Shown here piece by piece: positions 18,514 to 26,757 of a DNA stretch of 64,000 bases. The translations under genes and the position numbers were made by a program. The stretch spans positions 4,216,001-4,280,000 of the forward strand of contig NZ_CP051261.1 in NCBI RefSeq assembly GCF_014236855.1. The letters are read 5' to 3'. Positions within the stretch are counted from its first letter, which is position 1. Each line of letters begins with the position of its first letter. Origin of the DNA: Xanthomonas sp. SI. Lineage in GTDB: Bacteria > Pseudomonadota > Gammaproteobacteria > Xanthomonadales > Xanthomonadaceae. Below the pieces are notes generated by a model. The model searched no databases. It was given only the letters and a program-made list of their open reading frames with translations, and was not told the origin of the DNA.

Positions 18514-19536
18514 CTACTTTCCCACGGCCTTGTGCAGGCGCGCCTGCCACTGCGCCGCGCTCATGATCGAGGCGTTGTCCCACTGCCCGCGCGCATCCGG
18601 GCCCTGCGCATAGGACGGCTCGAACATCTGCCACACCAGCACCTGCGGCCTGGCCTTCTGGAACTCGGGCGATTCCAGGTATTCCAGCAGCATCGCCCAG
18701 GGACCGACGTTGCCGGGCTTCCAGTTCACCGAGACCGGGCGATCGAGCAGGTTGGACAGTTTCTGCGGGAAGCCGAAATACGGCTGCACCATGCTGTGCC
18801 CGGTGACATGCAGCGGCGACGGCGCGTCGTCCAGCAGGGTCTGCTGCTCGGACTGGCGGCGCACGGTGAAGGTGTCGCGGCCGATCGCCTTGCGCTGCGC
18901 ATCGGTCAGGAACAGTTCGGCCAGATCGCCGAAGCGGCGCTCGGTGATCTCGCTGCCCAGGGCCATGCCGGTGCCGTCCTGGCCGTGCAGCCGCGGCACC
19001 CGCTGGCGCACCTGCGCGGCCACCGCCACCGCCACCGCGTCGGCCGCCGGCTGGGTCCAGTGCTGGTCGCTGCGGTAGAACACCTCCTGCCCGCCCTGTT
19101 TGACCTGGCGCAGCACCTGCAGCGCATCCACCGCCGGCACCTGCGCCTTGCCCAGGCCATCGTGGATCAGCGCATAGCGCCCGCGCACCGCATCGCTCAT
19201 GCGCTTGCCGTCGGGCAGCTTGTCCTCGTAGAACAGCGCCTTGTCCGGCAACACCAGCACGTCCAGTTCGACGCCGGCCGCGGCCAGCGCGGTACGGGCT
19301 TCGGCGATCAACGCGGTGTTGCGTTCGATCGCCGCGCCATCGACCTCGGTCAGGCTGCCCCAGGCAGGGAACAACCAGCCGTCCTTGCCGACCAGCACGA
19401 TCGAGGAATCCTGCGCGGCGGCGGCGGCCGGAGCCGGAGCCTGGGCCAGCGCCGGCACGGCGGCGAATGCGCACAGCAGGCCCAGCCACAGGGCGCGGGT
19501 ACGCATGGGAACAATCGGGGCGACAGCATCGGTCAT
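18514..19536 (-). CDS. AlgX/AlgJ-like periplasmic SGNH acyltransferase
   Basis: A 340-residue exported protein. After a ten-residue leader comes a signal peptide (MRTRALWLGLLCAFAAVPALA). A GKDGWLF strand, VLPDKALFYEDKLPDGKR and the catalytic pair Asp157/His159 in YRSDQHWTQPAADA are all typical of AlgX and AlgJ. The nucleophile is probably Ser248 in VTGHSMVQPY. There is no C-terminal carbohydrate-binding module as in true AlgX, so it is closer to a short AlgX or a second AlgJ. The start at 19536 is uncertain, with ATG at 19506 the alternative. The gene lies 20 bases after nfrA-like. Two SGNH proteins with an AlgF-like adaptor suggest serial transfer to the polymer. Confidence 0.84.
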   Translation of the reverse strand: MTDAVAPIVPMRTRALWLGLLCAFAAVPALAQAPAPAAAAAQDSSIVLVGKDGWLFPAWGSLTEVDGAAIERNTALIAEARTALAAAGVELDVLVLPDKALFYEDKLPDGKRMSDAVRGRYALIHDGLGKAQVPAVDALQVLRQVKQGGQEVFYRSDQHWTQPAADAVAVAVAAQVRQRVPRLHGQDGTGMALGSEITERRFGDLAELFLTDAQRKAIGRDTFTVRRQSEQQTLLDDAPSPLHVTGHSMVQPYFGFPQKLSNLLDRPVSVNWKPGNVGPWAMLLEYLESPEFQKARPQVLVWQMFEPSYAQGPDARGQWDNASIMSAAQWQARLHKAVGK

Positions 19537-19556
19537 GGCGGTTCTTTCGGCAGGTG

Positions 19557-22391
19557 TCAGTAGTTGAAGGTGGCGGTGGCGAACAGGCCCTTGGCGCGCT
19601 GGGAATCGCCGCCGCCGAACGCGAAGCGGTACTGCACGCTCAGGTCCAGCGAGGAGCGCGCCGCGTTGTAGCGGTCCTCGCGGAACCAGTAGCGCACGCC
19701 GAGGCCGGGGCCGGCGCCCAGCGACCAGCTGCGATCGGTGTCGGACAGGGCGAACGCCTGCTCGCCGATCAGCGGGTAGTCGATGCCGCTGACCCGCGAG
19801 CGCTGGTCGAGCCAGTCCGCGGCCACCACCAGATACGGATTGAGCACCCAGCGGGTCTGCTCGGCGCCGAACCGGTAGCTGCGGCCGGCACGCAGTTCCG
19901 CGGCGGCGAAGGCTTGCGTGCGGTGCAGGCGGCCATCGGAGTCGAGCAGGGTTTCGACCGGCTCGCCGCCGGCGTCGAGCCGATCCACGCTGAAGCGCGC
20001 GCGGTTGTCGTCCCAGCTGTAGCCGGCCTGCGCATAGCCGCTCAGCGTCCACCACTGGTTCACGTCGGTGCGCACGCCGGTGCCGTGATAGAAGCCGTAG
20101 GTCAGGTACGACATCCAGCCGCCGGCATGGCCGTCCAGGCGATAGCGCGCCAGCGTGTTGATCTGCTGCGGCTGGTTGGAATCGCGCTGGATGCGGCACT
20201 GGATCGCGGCCGCGTCCGGATAGACGCCGCCGCTGCGGGTGCCGCTGCCGAGGAACTGGCGGCGCTCGATGCCGGCGCTCAGGCCGGTGCGGCCGAACGC
20301 GTAGCGCACGCCGAACGATCCGACGGTGGAGGGCCAGCCGGCGCTCGAACGCGAGCGGCTCAGGCGCTCGGCGCGGGCGCGCGCGTCCTCTGTGGCTTCG
20401 CCGGTGCACGGGTCCACGGCGCGCACCGATTCGAACGTGCCGCCCTCGTCGTACAGCGTGTTGGCCGCGCGCGCATACGCTTCCAGCGTGCCATGGCGGT
20501 TGTTGAGCGCCGCGGGCCGCCAGAACGCCTCCAGGGTGCTGAACACCGAATCGCCCGGGGTGCTGATCGCCGTGCCGCCCAGGTTGCTCGCAGCCTGGCG
20601 CGCGCCGCGGTAGCCAGCCGAGGCGGTGATGCCCCACTCGCGCCCGAGGTTGGCGATCGAACTGCGCGTGTTGTAGCGCTGCGCCTTGTCCAGCGGCAAC
20701 GCGCCCTGGTCGGCGCGGTCGATCGCGCTGCGCAGCAGCGCCACCGCCTGTGCGTTGTCGCCGTTGGCGGCGCTGGCATAGGCCTGGTCGAGCACCACGC
20801 TGGGCGGCGCCTTGCCGGTGGCCTCGGCCGCGCGGAAATCGTCGAGCGCCTGCGCCGGTTGCCCGTCGCGCTGCTGCAGGTAGCCGCGCTGCATCAGCAG
20901 TCCGGCATCGGCCGGGCGCTGGCCCAAGGCGCTGTCCAGGCGCTGCCGTGCCTGCGCGCGTTGCGCGCGGTCGCCGGCCGCCAGTGCGGTGGTGAGCAGG
21001 TTCTGCAGGCTGGCGTTGTCCGGGTTCTCCTGCAGCGCTCGCTGCGCTTCGCGGATGGCCTCCTGGTAATCGCGCCGTCCGTAGGCGGCGTAGGCGCGCT
21101 GCGCGGCGCTGCCGGTGCCCTGCAGGTCGGCCGGCGTCAGTTCGCACTGGGTGCCGTAGGGCGTATCGCGGCATTGCTGGAACGGCGCCGGGTACGTCGC
21201 CAGGGTCAGCGACGGCGCCGGGCGCGCGCTGCGCAGCGCCTTCTCGCGCTGGGCGATGGCCTGGCCGAACTGCTTGCGCGCAGTCTCGTCCGCGCCGGCC
21301 AGCGGATCGGCCTGCAACGGCTGCAGCAGGCGCGCGGCACGTGCACGATCGCCCGCGGCGATCGCCGCATCCACCGCCAGCAGGCGCACGTTGCGCTGCT
21401 GCTGCGGATCCAGCCAGTCCTGGCGCAGGGCCGCGTCGAAATCGGCATTGGCCTGCTCGCTATGCAACTGGCGCTGGCGCAGATACGCGCGCATCACCAG
21501 CGCCACGGTGTCTTCGCTGTCGTTGTCCAGTGCCGCGTCGGCGGTGGCCTCGGCGGCGGGCAGTTGTCCGTCCAGCAGTTGCGCGGTCATCAGCAGCAGG
21601 CGATGCGAGGCCACGTCCGGCGCATACGCCACCGCTTGCCGGGCGTACCCGGCGGCGGTGGCGAAGTCCTGTTCGATCAATGCCTGGTAGCCCTGCTGCG
21701 CCGGCTTGACCGCGCGCTGGCGGCCCAGCGCCACGCGCTTGGCCTGCAGGTCGGCGACATTCGGCGCGCCCAACTGGATCGCCGCGGCGGCGGCGGCCTC
21801 GGCCTGTTCGAACTGCTGCCGGGCCTCCAGCGCGGCCACCCACAGCACCGCCCAGGCGCCCTGCTGCGGCTGCTGGCGGAAGGCCTGTTCGGCCTTGTCC
21901 GCGGCCTCGGCCATGCGATCGTTGTTGTAGGCGTCGTAAGCCTCGGTAGCGAGCGCAAACGCACGCCGGTAGGCCTGCTCGGCCGCGCTCGGATGCGCAG
22001 TGGCGCGTGGCGCGGGTGCGCCGCCGGCGCGCGCGGCCGCCGCCGTGGCGGGTGCCGCGTTCGCGCCTGCCGCCAAGTGCGGCAATGCCGGATCCTGCAG
22101 CCCATCGGCGAGCGCACGGCGCGCCTGCGCGCGCGCTTCGTCGCCGCGGCCCAGCTTCTGCAGCGCGTAGATCTGCAACAGGCGCAGGCGCAGCACGTCC
22201 GGGCGCAGCCGCGCCGCTTCGGCGGCCTGGCGGCTGGCCTGCGGGTAATCGCCGCGGGCGTAGGAGGCGTAGGCGTCCTCGGCGATGCGGTAGGCGGCGC
22301 CGGCCAGCGGCAGTTGCTGTGCGTGCGCGGTGGCGCTGCCCAGGCCGAGCAGGCTCAGCGCGATCACGCTGGAGAGCAGGCTGATTCTCAT
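19557..22391 (-). CDS. NfrA-like outer-membrane TPR/porin for polysaccharide export
   Basis: A 944-residue exported protein with a signal peptide (MRISLLSSVIALSLLGLGSATAHA). TPR-like helical repeats fill roughly residues 25-600 (for example AYASYARGDYPQASRQAAEAARL, AYAAYGRRDYQEAIREAQRAL). The C-terminal third has beta-barrel character and ends in TATFNY, an aromatic outer-membrane terminus. NTRSSIANLGREWGITASAGYRG and the ADWLDQR strands match the C-terminal domain of NfrA, the phage N4 receptor and exporter of the NGR polysaccharide in E. coli. Length (E. coli about 990) fits. It ends 20 bases before algX-like and starts 4 bases after nfrB-like. It differs from BcsC at 28414, which is longer and has more repeats. 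Confidence 0.85.
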   Translation of the reverse strand: MRISLLSSVIALSLLGLGSATAHAQQLPLAGAAYRIAEDAYASYARGDYPQASRQAAEAARLRPDVLRLRLLQIYALQKLGRGDEARAQARRALADGLQDPALPHLAAGANAAPATAAAARAGGAPAPRATAHPSAAEQAYRRAFALATEAYDAYNNDRMAEAADKAEQAFRQQPQQGAWAVLWVAALEARQQFEQAEAAAAAAIQLGAPNVADLQAKRVALGRQRAVKPAQQGYQALIEQDFATAAGYARQAVAYAPDVASHRLLLMTAQLLDGQLPAAEATADAALDNDSEDTVALVMRAYLRQRQLHSEQANADFDAALRQDWLDPQQQRNVRLLAVDAAIAAGDRARAARLLQPLQADPLAGADETARKQFGQAIAQREKALRSARPAPSLTLATYPAPFQQCRDTPYGTQCELTPADLQGTGSAAQRAYAAYGRRDYQEAIREAQRALQENPDNASLQNLLTTALAAGDRAQRAQARQRLDSALGQRPADAGLLMQRGYLQQRDGQPAQALDDFRAAEATGKAPPSVVLDQAYASAANGDNAQAVALLRSAIDRADQGALPLDKAQRYNTRSSIANLGREWGITASAGYRGARQAASNLGGTAISTPGDSVFSTLEAFWRPAALNNRHGTLEAYARAANTLYDEGGTFESVRAVDPCTGEATEDARARAERLSRSRSSAGWPSTVGSFGVRYAFGRTGLSAGIERRQFLGSGTRSGGVYPDAAAIQCRIQRDSNQPQQINTLARYRLDGHAGGWMSYLTYGFYHGTGVRTDVNQWWTLSGYAQAGYSWDDNRARFSVDRLDAGGEPVETLLDSDGRLHRTQAFAAAELRAGRSYRFGAEQTRWVLNPYLVVAADWLDQRSRVSGIDYPLIGEQAFALSDTDRSWSLGAGPGLGVRYWFREDRYNAARSSLDLSVQYRFAFGGGDSQRAKGLFATATFNY

Positions 22392-22395
22392 ACGC

Positions 22396-24531
22396 TCAGC
22401 TCTCCGCCAATGCTGTACTGGGATTGGCCGCACGGCGATGCTGCTCGCGTACGGCGGCGGCGATCGCCGCCTGGGTGGCGACGCCTTGCTTCACCAGGTG
22501 ATCGCCGATGCGGCCGTCGCGTTGCGGCCGGTATTCGTCCAGCACGCGTTCGAACTGGTCGCGCGCGATCAGGCGCAGTTCCACCAGCAGATCGCCCAGC
22601 AGCGGCACCGCGTCGACGCGGTAGCTTTCGCCGCTGATCAGGCGCAGGCCGGCGTTGATTTCGCTTTCGCGCGCGATCGCCTGCCTGAGCACGCTCGCGT
22701 CCAGGTCGTGCAGCAGCCGCGTCTGCTCTTCTTCGGACAGCGCATTGGAGACCGCGACCGCCACTTCGCCAAGCGTGTCCGACGGCAACGGCAGCAGCCG
22801 CCATTGCACGCAGGCCTGCACCGACAACGGGAACCGCCCGGCCTGCAGATACGCCACGTCGATCGCCGCGCGCGGCAGATCGCCCTGGAAGGCGATGGCC
22901 TCGGCCAGGGTTTCGTCGTCCAGCCAGCCCTGCGCCACCAGGATCCGGCCCAGCGGTTGCTGGCGCCCGCCCTCCTGCTGCCGCAGCGCCTGCACCAGGC
23001 GCTCGGGCTCGACCGCTTCCCAGGTTGTGAGCAGTTCGCCCAGGCGCCTGCGCGTATGCACCAGCTGCGCGGCGCTGGGGAAATCGTGCATGGTCTTGTC
23101 CCACACCATGCGCTTGCCGAACAGCAGGTACAGCAGGAACAGGCGCCAGGCGCGCGCGGTGGCCATGAAGTTGATCATGTTGCCGACCACCATGCGCGGG
23201 ATCGACATCAGCGCGTGTTCCCAGCCGTACAGGCGGTTGACGAAGTAGAAGCGCTGCGCCACGCGTGTGGCCAGCGCGGCGGTGGTCAGCAGCGCCACGT
23301 TCATCTGCCAGGTGCCGCGCTGGAAGATGGTCGGGAACTGGGTGTCCCACGCGCCGGCGATCTTGAGCAGCCAGAACAGCAGCAGCTGCAGGAAGATCAG
23401 ATAGGCGAAGACGCTGACGAACGAGGTGACGATGCCCTTGCGGTCGCGCGCGAGCAGGTACTTGGTCGCCAGCGAACCGCGCCAGCCCAGCGTTTCCCAG
23501 CTCTGCAGGCCGATGCCCAGCACCCAGCGCGCCTTCTGCCGGTACGAGGCGCGGAAGTTGTCGGGGAAGTATTCGCGCACGCACAGCGCCATGTGCAGGG
23601 TGCGCTCGCGCACCGGGCCCCAGCCGAACCACGACGGGCGGCGCACGCGGAACTGCACCGGGAAGCGCGCGAAGATCGAGTGCATGCCCATCGCCGCCAG
23701 GCGTGCGCCGACGTCGTAGTCCTCGGTCAGGCTGTCGGTGTTGAACGGTTGGTTGTCGCTGGCCTCGCTCAGCGCCAGCAGCGCCTTGCGCGAGAAACAG
23801 GTGCCGACGCCGGCCGACGGCACCATGCCGGACACGCTTTCGCGCACCACCAGGTCCTTGGCGTGCCATTCGGCGAACTCGTCCATGTACACGCCGGCCA
23901 CCAGCTCGTACCACTCGCGGTCCAGCGAGGTCACCGGCAACTGGATCATGTCCTTGCGCGGCAGCAGGTAGTTGAAGAAGCGCAGCTCCATCGGGTGCAG
24001 CACGTCTTCGCTGTCGTGCAGGACCACGCCGGCGAACTCGATGTCGTTCTGCTTCTCGTACTCGAAGATCGCCAGCACCAGCCAGTTCAGGCAGTCGGCC
24101 TTGCTGGTCGGGCCGTCGTGCGGCACCTCGATGCGGCGCATGCGCTTGTAGCGGCGGCGCATGCGCTCCACTTCGGCGATGGTCTGCTCGTCGTTGGGAT
24201 AGGTGCCGACGAAGACCATGTAGTCGTGGTAATCGAGCACGTCGATCATGTTCTCGACCATCTGCCCGATCACGTCGAACTCGGCCCAGGCCGGCACCAT
24301 GATCGCCAGGGTCTGTTCCGGGCGCTGCAGCAGATCCTGCTGGGTCAACGGCCGGTATTCGCTGCGTTGCTTGACGACCACGCTGCGCCAGATTTCGCGC
24401 ACCCAGTACCAGGCATCGATGAACAGGTCGTCGAGGCTGGAGATCAGGATCACCACCGCGACCACCACCGCCGCCGTCTCCAGGAAGGCGTAGTAGTTGG
24501 CCAGGTGGATGTTCCAGTACAGGCTATCCAC
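22396..24531 (-). CDS. NfrB-like glycosyltransferase with C-terminal MshEN c-di-GMP module
   Basis: A 711-residue inner-membrane GT2 synthase. A membrane helix at 17-33 precedes the catalytic domain (about 70-340), which has HDSED (172-176), TEDYD (269-273) and QKARW (332-336), the D,D,D,QxxRW set of processive synthases. Further helices lie at about 368-390, 410-430 and 448-472. From about 496 onward are MshEN-type repeats: RLGELLTTWEAVEPERLVQAL, PLGRILVAQGWLDDETLAEAI and RIGDHLVKQGVATQAAI. NfrB of E. coli has this architecture and makes the ManNAc-containing NGR polymer under c-di-GMP control. wecB upstream in the operon would supply UDP-ManNAc. The gene is flanked by nfrA-like and bcsB-like within 6 bases. 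Confidence 0.9.
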   Translation of the reverse strand: MDSLYWNIHLANYYAFLETAAVVVAVVILISSLDDLFIDAWYWVREIWRSVVVKQRSEYRPLTQQDLLQRPEQTLAIMVPAWAEFDVIGQMVENMIDVLDYHDYMVFVGTYPNDEQTIAEVERMRRRYKRMRRIEVPHDGPTSKADCLNWLVLAIFEYEKQNDIEFAGVVLHDSEDVLHPMELRFFNYLLPRKDMIQLPVTSLDREWYELVAGVYMDEFAEWHAKDLVVRESVSGMVPSAGVGTCFSRKALLALSEASDNQPFNTDSLTEDYDVGARLAAMGMHSIFARFPVQFRVRRPSWFGWGPVRERTLHMALCVREYFPDNFRASYRQKARWVLGIGLQSWETLGWRGSLATKYLLARDRKGIVTSFVSVFAYLIFLQLLLFWLLKIAGAWDTQFPTIFQRGTWQMNVALLTTAALATRVAQRFYFVNRLYGWEHALMSIPRMVVGNMINFMATARAWRLFLLYLLFGKRMVWDKTMHDFPSAAQLVHTRRRLGELLTTWEAVEPERLVQALRQQEGGRQQPLGRILVAQGWLDDETLAEAIAFQGDLPRAAIDVAYLQAGRFPLSVQACVQWRLLPLPSDTLGEVAVAVSNALSEEEQTRLLHDLDASVLRQAIARESEINAGLRLISGESYRVDAVPLLGDLLVELRLIARDQFERVLDEYRPQRDGRIGDHLVKQGVATQAAIAAAVREQHRRAANPSTALAES

Positions 24532-24537
24532 GTGCGA

Positions 24538-26757
24538 TCAGTTCCCGCTCTGCGCGGAGCGGCGGCGGCGACGGACCTGCACCACGCGCGCGGCCAGCAG
24601 CATGAACGCGATCACCCCCACCAGCACCACCAGCCACACCATGTGCTGCTGCCACAGCGGCTCCGGATTGCTCTGCTCGGCCATGCGCGCGCCGGTCGGG
24701 TCCTGCCCGTCGAAGTCCTGCACCACGCCGCTGGCATCCAGCAGCGCCAGGTTGCCGCGGATCAGCCGGAACGGTTCGGCGATCTGCGGTCCCTGCGTGC
24801 CCAGCTCGCGGTAGATCACTCCGGTGTTGGCGCCGCTGCCGACCACTTCGACCAGGGCGGCGCGGTCGAGCCCGGCCAGGTCCAGCAGCACCTGCTTGCC
24901 CGGGCCGGACACCACCAGCTTGCCGTCGCGCACCGCCCCGCTCTGCGCCAGCCCCTGCGGCGCCAGCACGAAGCTGAGATAGGGACCGGTCGGCGCGATC
25001 GCGGTCTTGGCATCGCCGACCTTGAGCGAGGCCTGCATCGGCGAGGCGCCGGTCGCGCCGGCGAGATGGATCACCTTGGCCAGCGACGCCGGTGCGTCCT
25101 GCAGCCAGGCGCTGGGCACGAACACCTCGTGCGCGCCGGCCAGCTGCGAGGCCGCGCCGACGAAATCGGCGGCGAGGCTGCGCTCGGCAAGACGGATGTG
25201 GCTGCTGGGCAGCACCGACACCGGGTAGCCGGTGGCCGGATCGTGGCAGTACGGACGCGCCGGCTGGCGCAGGAAACTGATCCGCACCTGGTTGCGCGCG
25301 GCCAGCGCGTAGCTCGGCACCTTGGCGACCAGCCGCTGCGGCTTGCCGTCGGCGGCCAGCACCTTGGCGCCCAGCAGGTAGTCGTTGAAGAAGATCGAGG
25401 CGACCGCGCCCTGCCCGGCCGGGTTCGGCGCCGCGCTGACGTCGATCACCACTTCGCTGGGCAGGCGCCCCTCGCTGGACAGCGCGCCCAGGTCGAAGTT
25501 CGCGGTGCGGTCGCCGCGCGAGACGATGTCCAGGGTCCCGGCCATGTCGCCGAGGCGGCCGAGCAACACCACGTCCTTGTCGGCCGGCGGCAGCAACGCC
25601 GTGCTGACCAGCAGCGCACTGCCCTGTGCATAGGCGCGCCATTGCTGGGTCAACAGACCGGCGACCTTGGCGCCGGCGCCGCTGGCGACCAGCAGGGTCG
25701 GATGCCCGCCGACCAGCGCCACCTGCACCGACGCGGTGCCGGCCGGCTGTTCGAACCCGGCCATGTCGGCCTTGCGCCACGCGGCGAACGCGCCGGCCGC
25801 GTCCGGCGCGGCGCTGGCGACCTGGGTACCCAGCGCATCCAGCGCGGCGCGCACGCCGGCGCGCAACGGATCGCTCAGCACCGCCACGTCGACCGCGAGC
25901 GGACCGCCATCGCCGAGCGACAGCAGCGCGCCGACTTCGGCCAGGCTGCCGATGCGGTGGCTGGCGCTGCCATCGGACAAGGCCGCATAGGCGGGGATGC
26001 CGGCCAGGCTGGCCGGGATCGCCAGCCCGCGCAGGTCCACGCTCGCGCCCACTGCCGGCAGCGCGACCACGTCGACACGCTTGCCGCCGTTCTCCAGCGC
26101 CGTGCCCACGCGCCAGGCGGTGTCGTAGCTCTGCACGCTGGTGGCGCGACCCTCCACCAGCAGCCGCACGGTGGCCGGCAACGCGCCCCAGGTCTTGGCC
26201 ACGGTGTCGATCGCGCGGCCGTCGAAGCGGTAGCTGAAGCGCGACTCCGGCGACAGCCGCAGCACGTTGGCCGGCGCGCTCTGGTCGGCGCACTCGTACT
26301 CGGAGACCACCGACCACCAGCCCACGCCGAAGCGCACGAAGCCGTTGGCGCGGGCGAAGCCGTCGATGCCGATGCGCTGACTGAGATCGCCCTGGGCATC
26401 GGTGATCGAACGCGCCGACACCGGGTCGCCGTCGATCGACAGCAGGCTGGAACTGCGCCCGGTGTGCCCGCGCACGTAGCGCGCATCGACCTGCAGTTGC
26501 GCATCGCGGGTCGCCACGCCGGCCGGCACCGGCAGGTAGATCTCGCGCTGGCTTTCCTGGCCGCTGAGCACCAGCGGCTGCTTGAAGCCGAGTTCGCGCA
26601 GGGTCATCGAGCGGGTGACCGTAGTGGCGCCGGCCCACTCGCCGAACTGGCCGGCGACGGAGTCGGCGGCAGCGGCAGGCGGCAGCGCGGTCGCCAGGAC
26701 CAGGGCCAGCGGCAAGACCAGGGGAAAGCGTGCGGTAGGACGACGGGTCTGGGTCAT
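24538..26757 (-). CDS. BcsB-like periplasmic subunit paired with the NfrB-like synthase
   Basis: A 739-residue protein with a signal peptide (near ALPPAAAADSVA) and one C-terminal membrane helix (about 712-730, HMVWLVVLVGVIAFMLLAARV) followed by an Arg-rich tail. The body follows the BcsB layout: MTLRELGFKQPLVLSGQESQR, a lectin-like domain, SIFFNDYLLGAKVL and RNQVRISFLRQPARPYC. Compared with the cellulose BcsB at 34067 it is shorter and clearly divergent. E. coli NGR has no such subunit, so this operon uses a cellulose-type periplasmic partner for an NfrB-type synthase. It starts with an ATGA overlap on the wecB stop, implying coupling and matched expression. Confidence 0.83.
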   Translation of the reverse strand: MTQTRRPTARFPLVLPLALVLATALPPAAAADSVAGQFGEWAGATTVTRSMTLRELGFKQPLVLSGQESQREIYLPVPAGVATRDAQLQVDARYVRGHTGRSSSLLSIDGDPVSARSITDAQGDLSQRIGIDGFARANGFVRFGVGWWSVVSEYECADQSAPANVLRLSPESRFSYRFDGRAIDTVAKTWGALPATVRLLVEGRATSVQSYDTAWRVGTALENGGKRVDVVALPAVGASVDLRGLAIPASLAGIPAYAALSDGSASHRIGSLAEVGALLSLGDGGPLAVDVAVLSDPLRAGVRAALDALGTQVASAAPDAAGAFAAWRKADMAGFEQPAGTASVQVALVGGHPTLLVASGAGAKVAGLLTQQWRAYAQGSALLVSTALLPPADKDVVLLGRLGDMAGTLDIVSRGDRTANFDLGALSSEGRLPSEVVIDVSAAPNPAGQGAVASIFFNDYLLGAKVLAADGKPQRLVAKVPSYALAARNQVRISFLRQPARPYCHDPATGYPVSVLPSSHIRLAERSLAADFVGAASQLAGAHEVFVPSAWLQDAPASLAKVIHLAGATGASPMQASLKVGDAKTAIAPTGPYLSFVLAPQGLAQSGAVRDGKLVVSGPGKQVLLDLAGLDRAALVEVVGSGANTGVIYRELGTQGPQIAEPFRLIRGNLALLDASGVVQDFDGQDPTGARMAEQSNPEPLWQQHMVWLVVLVGVIAFMLLAARVVQVRRRRRSAQSGN

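Noticed and set aside
13368..19536. Alginate biosynthesis cluster
   Set aside because: Only the acetylation-type proteins resemble alg genes; no alg8, alg44, algE, algG or algD is present, and the synthase is NfrB-like.
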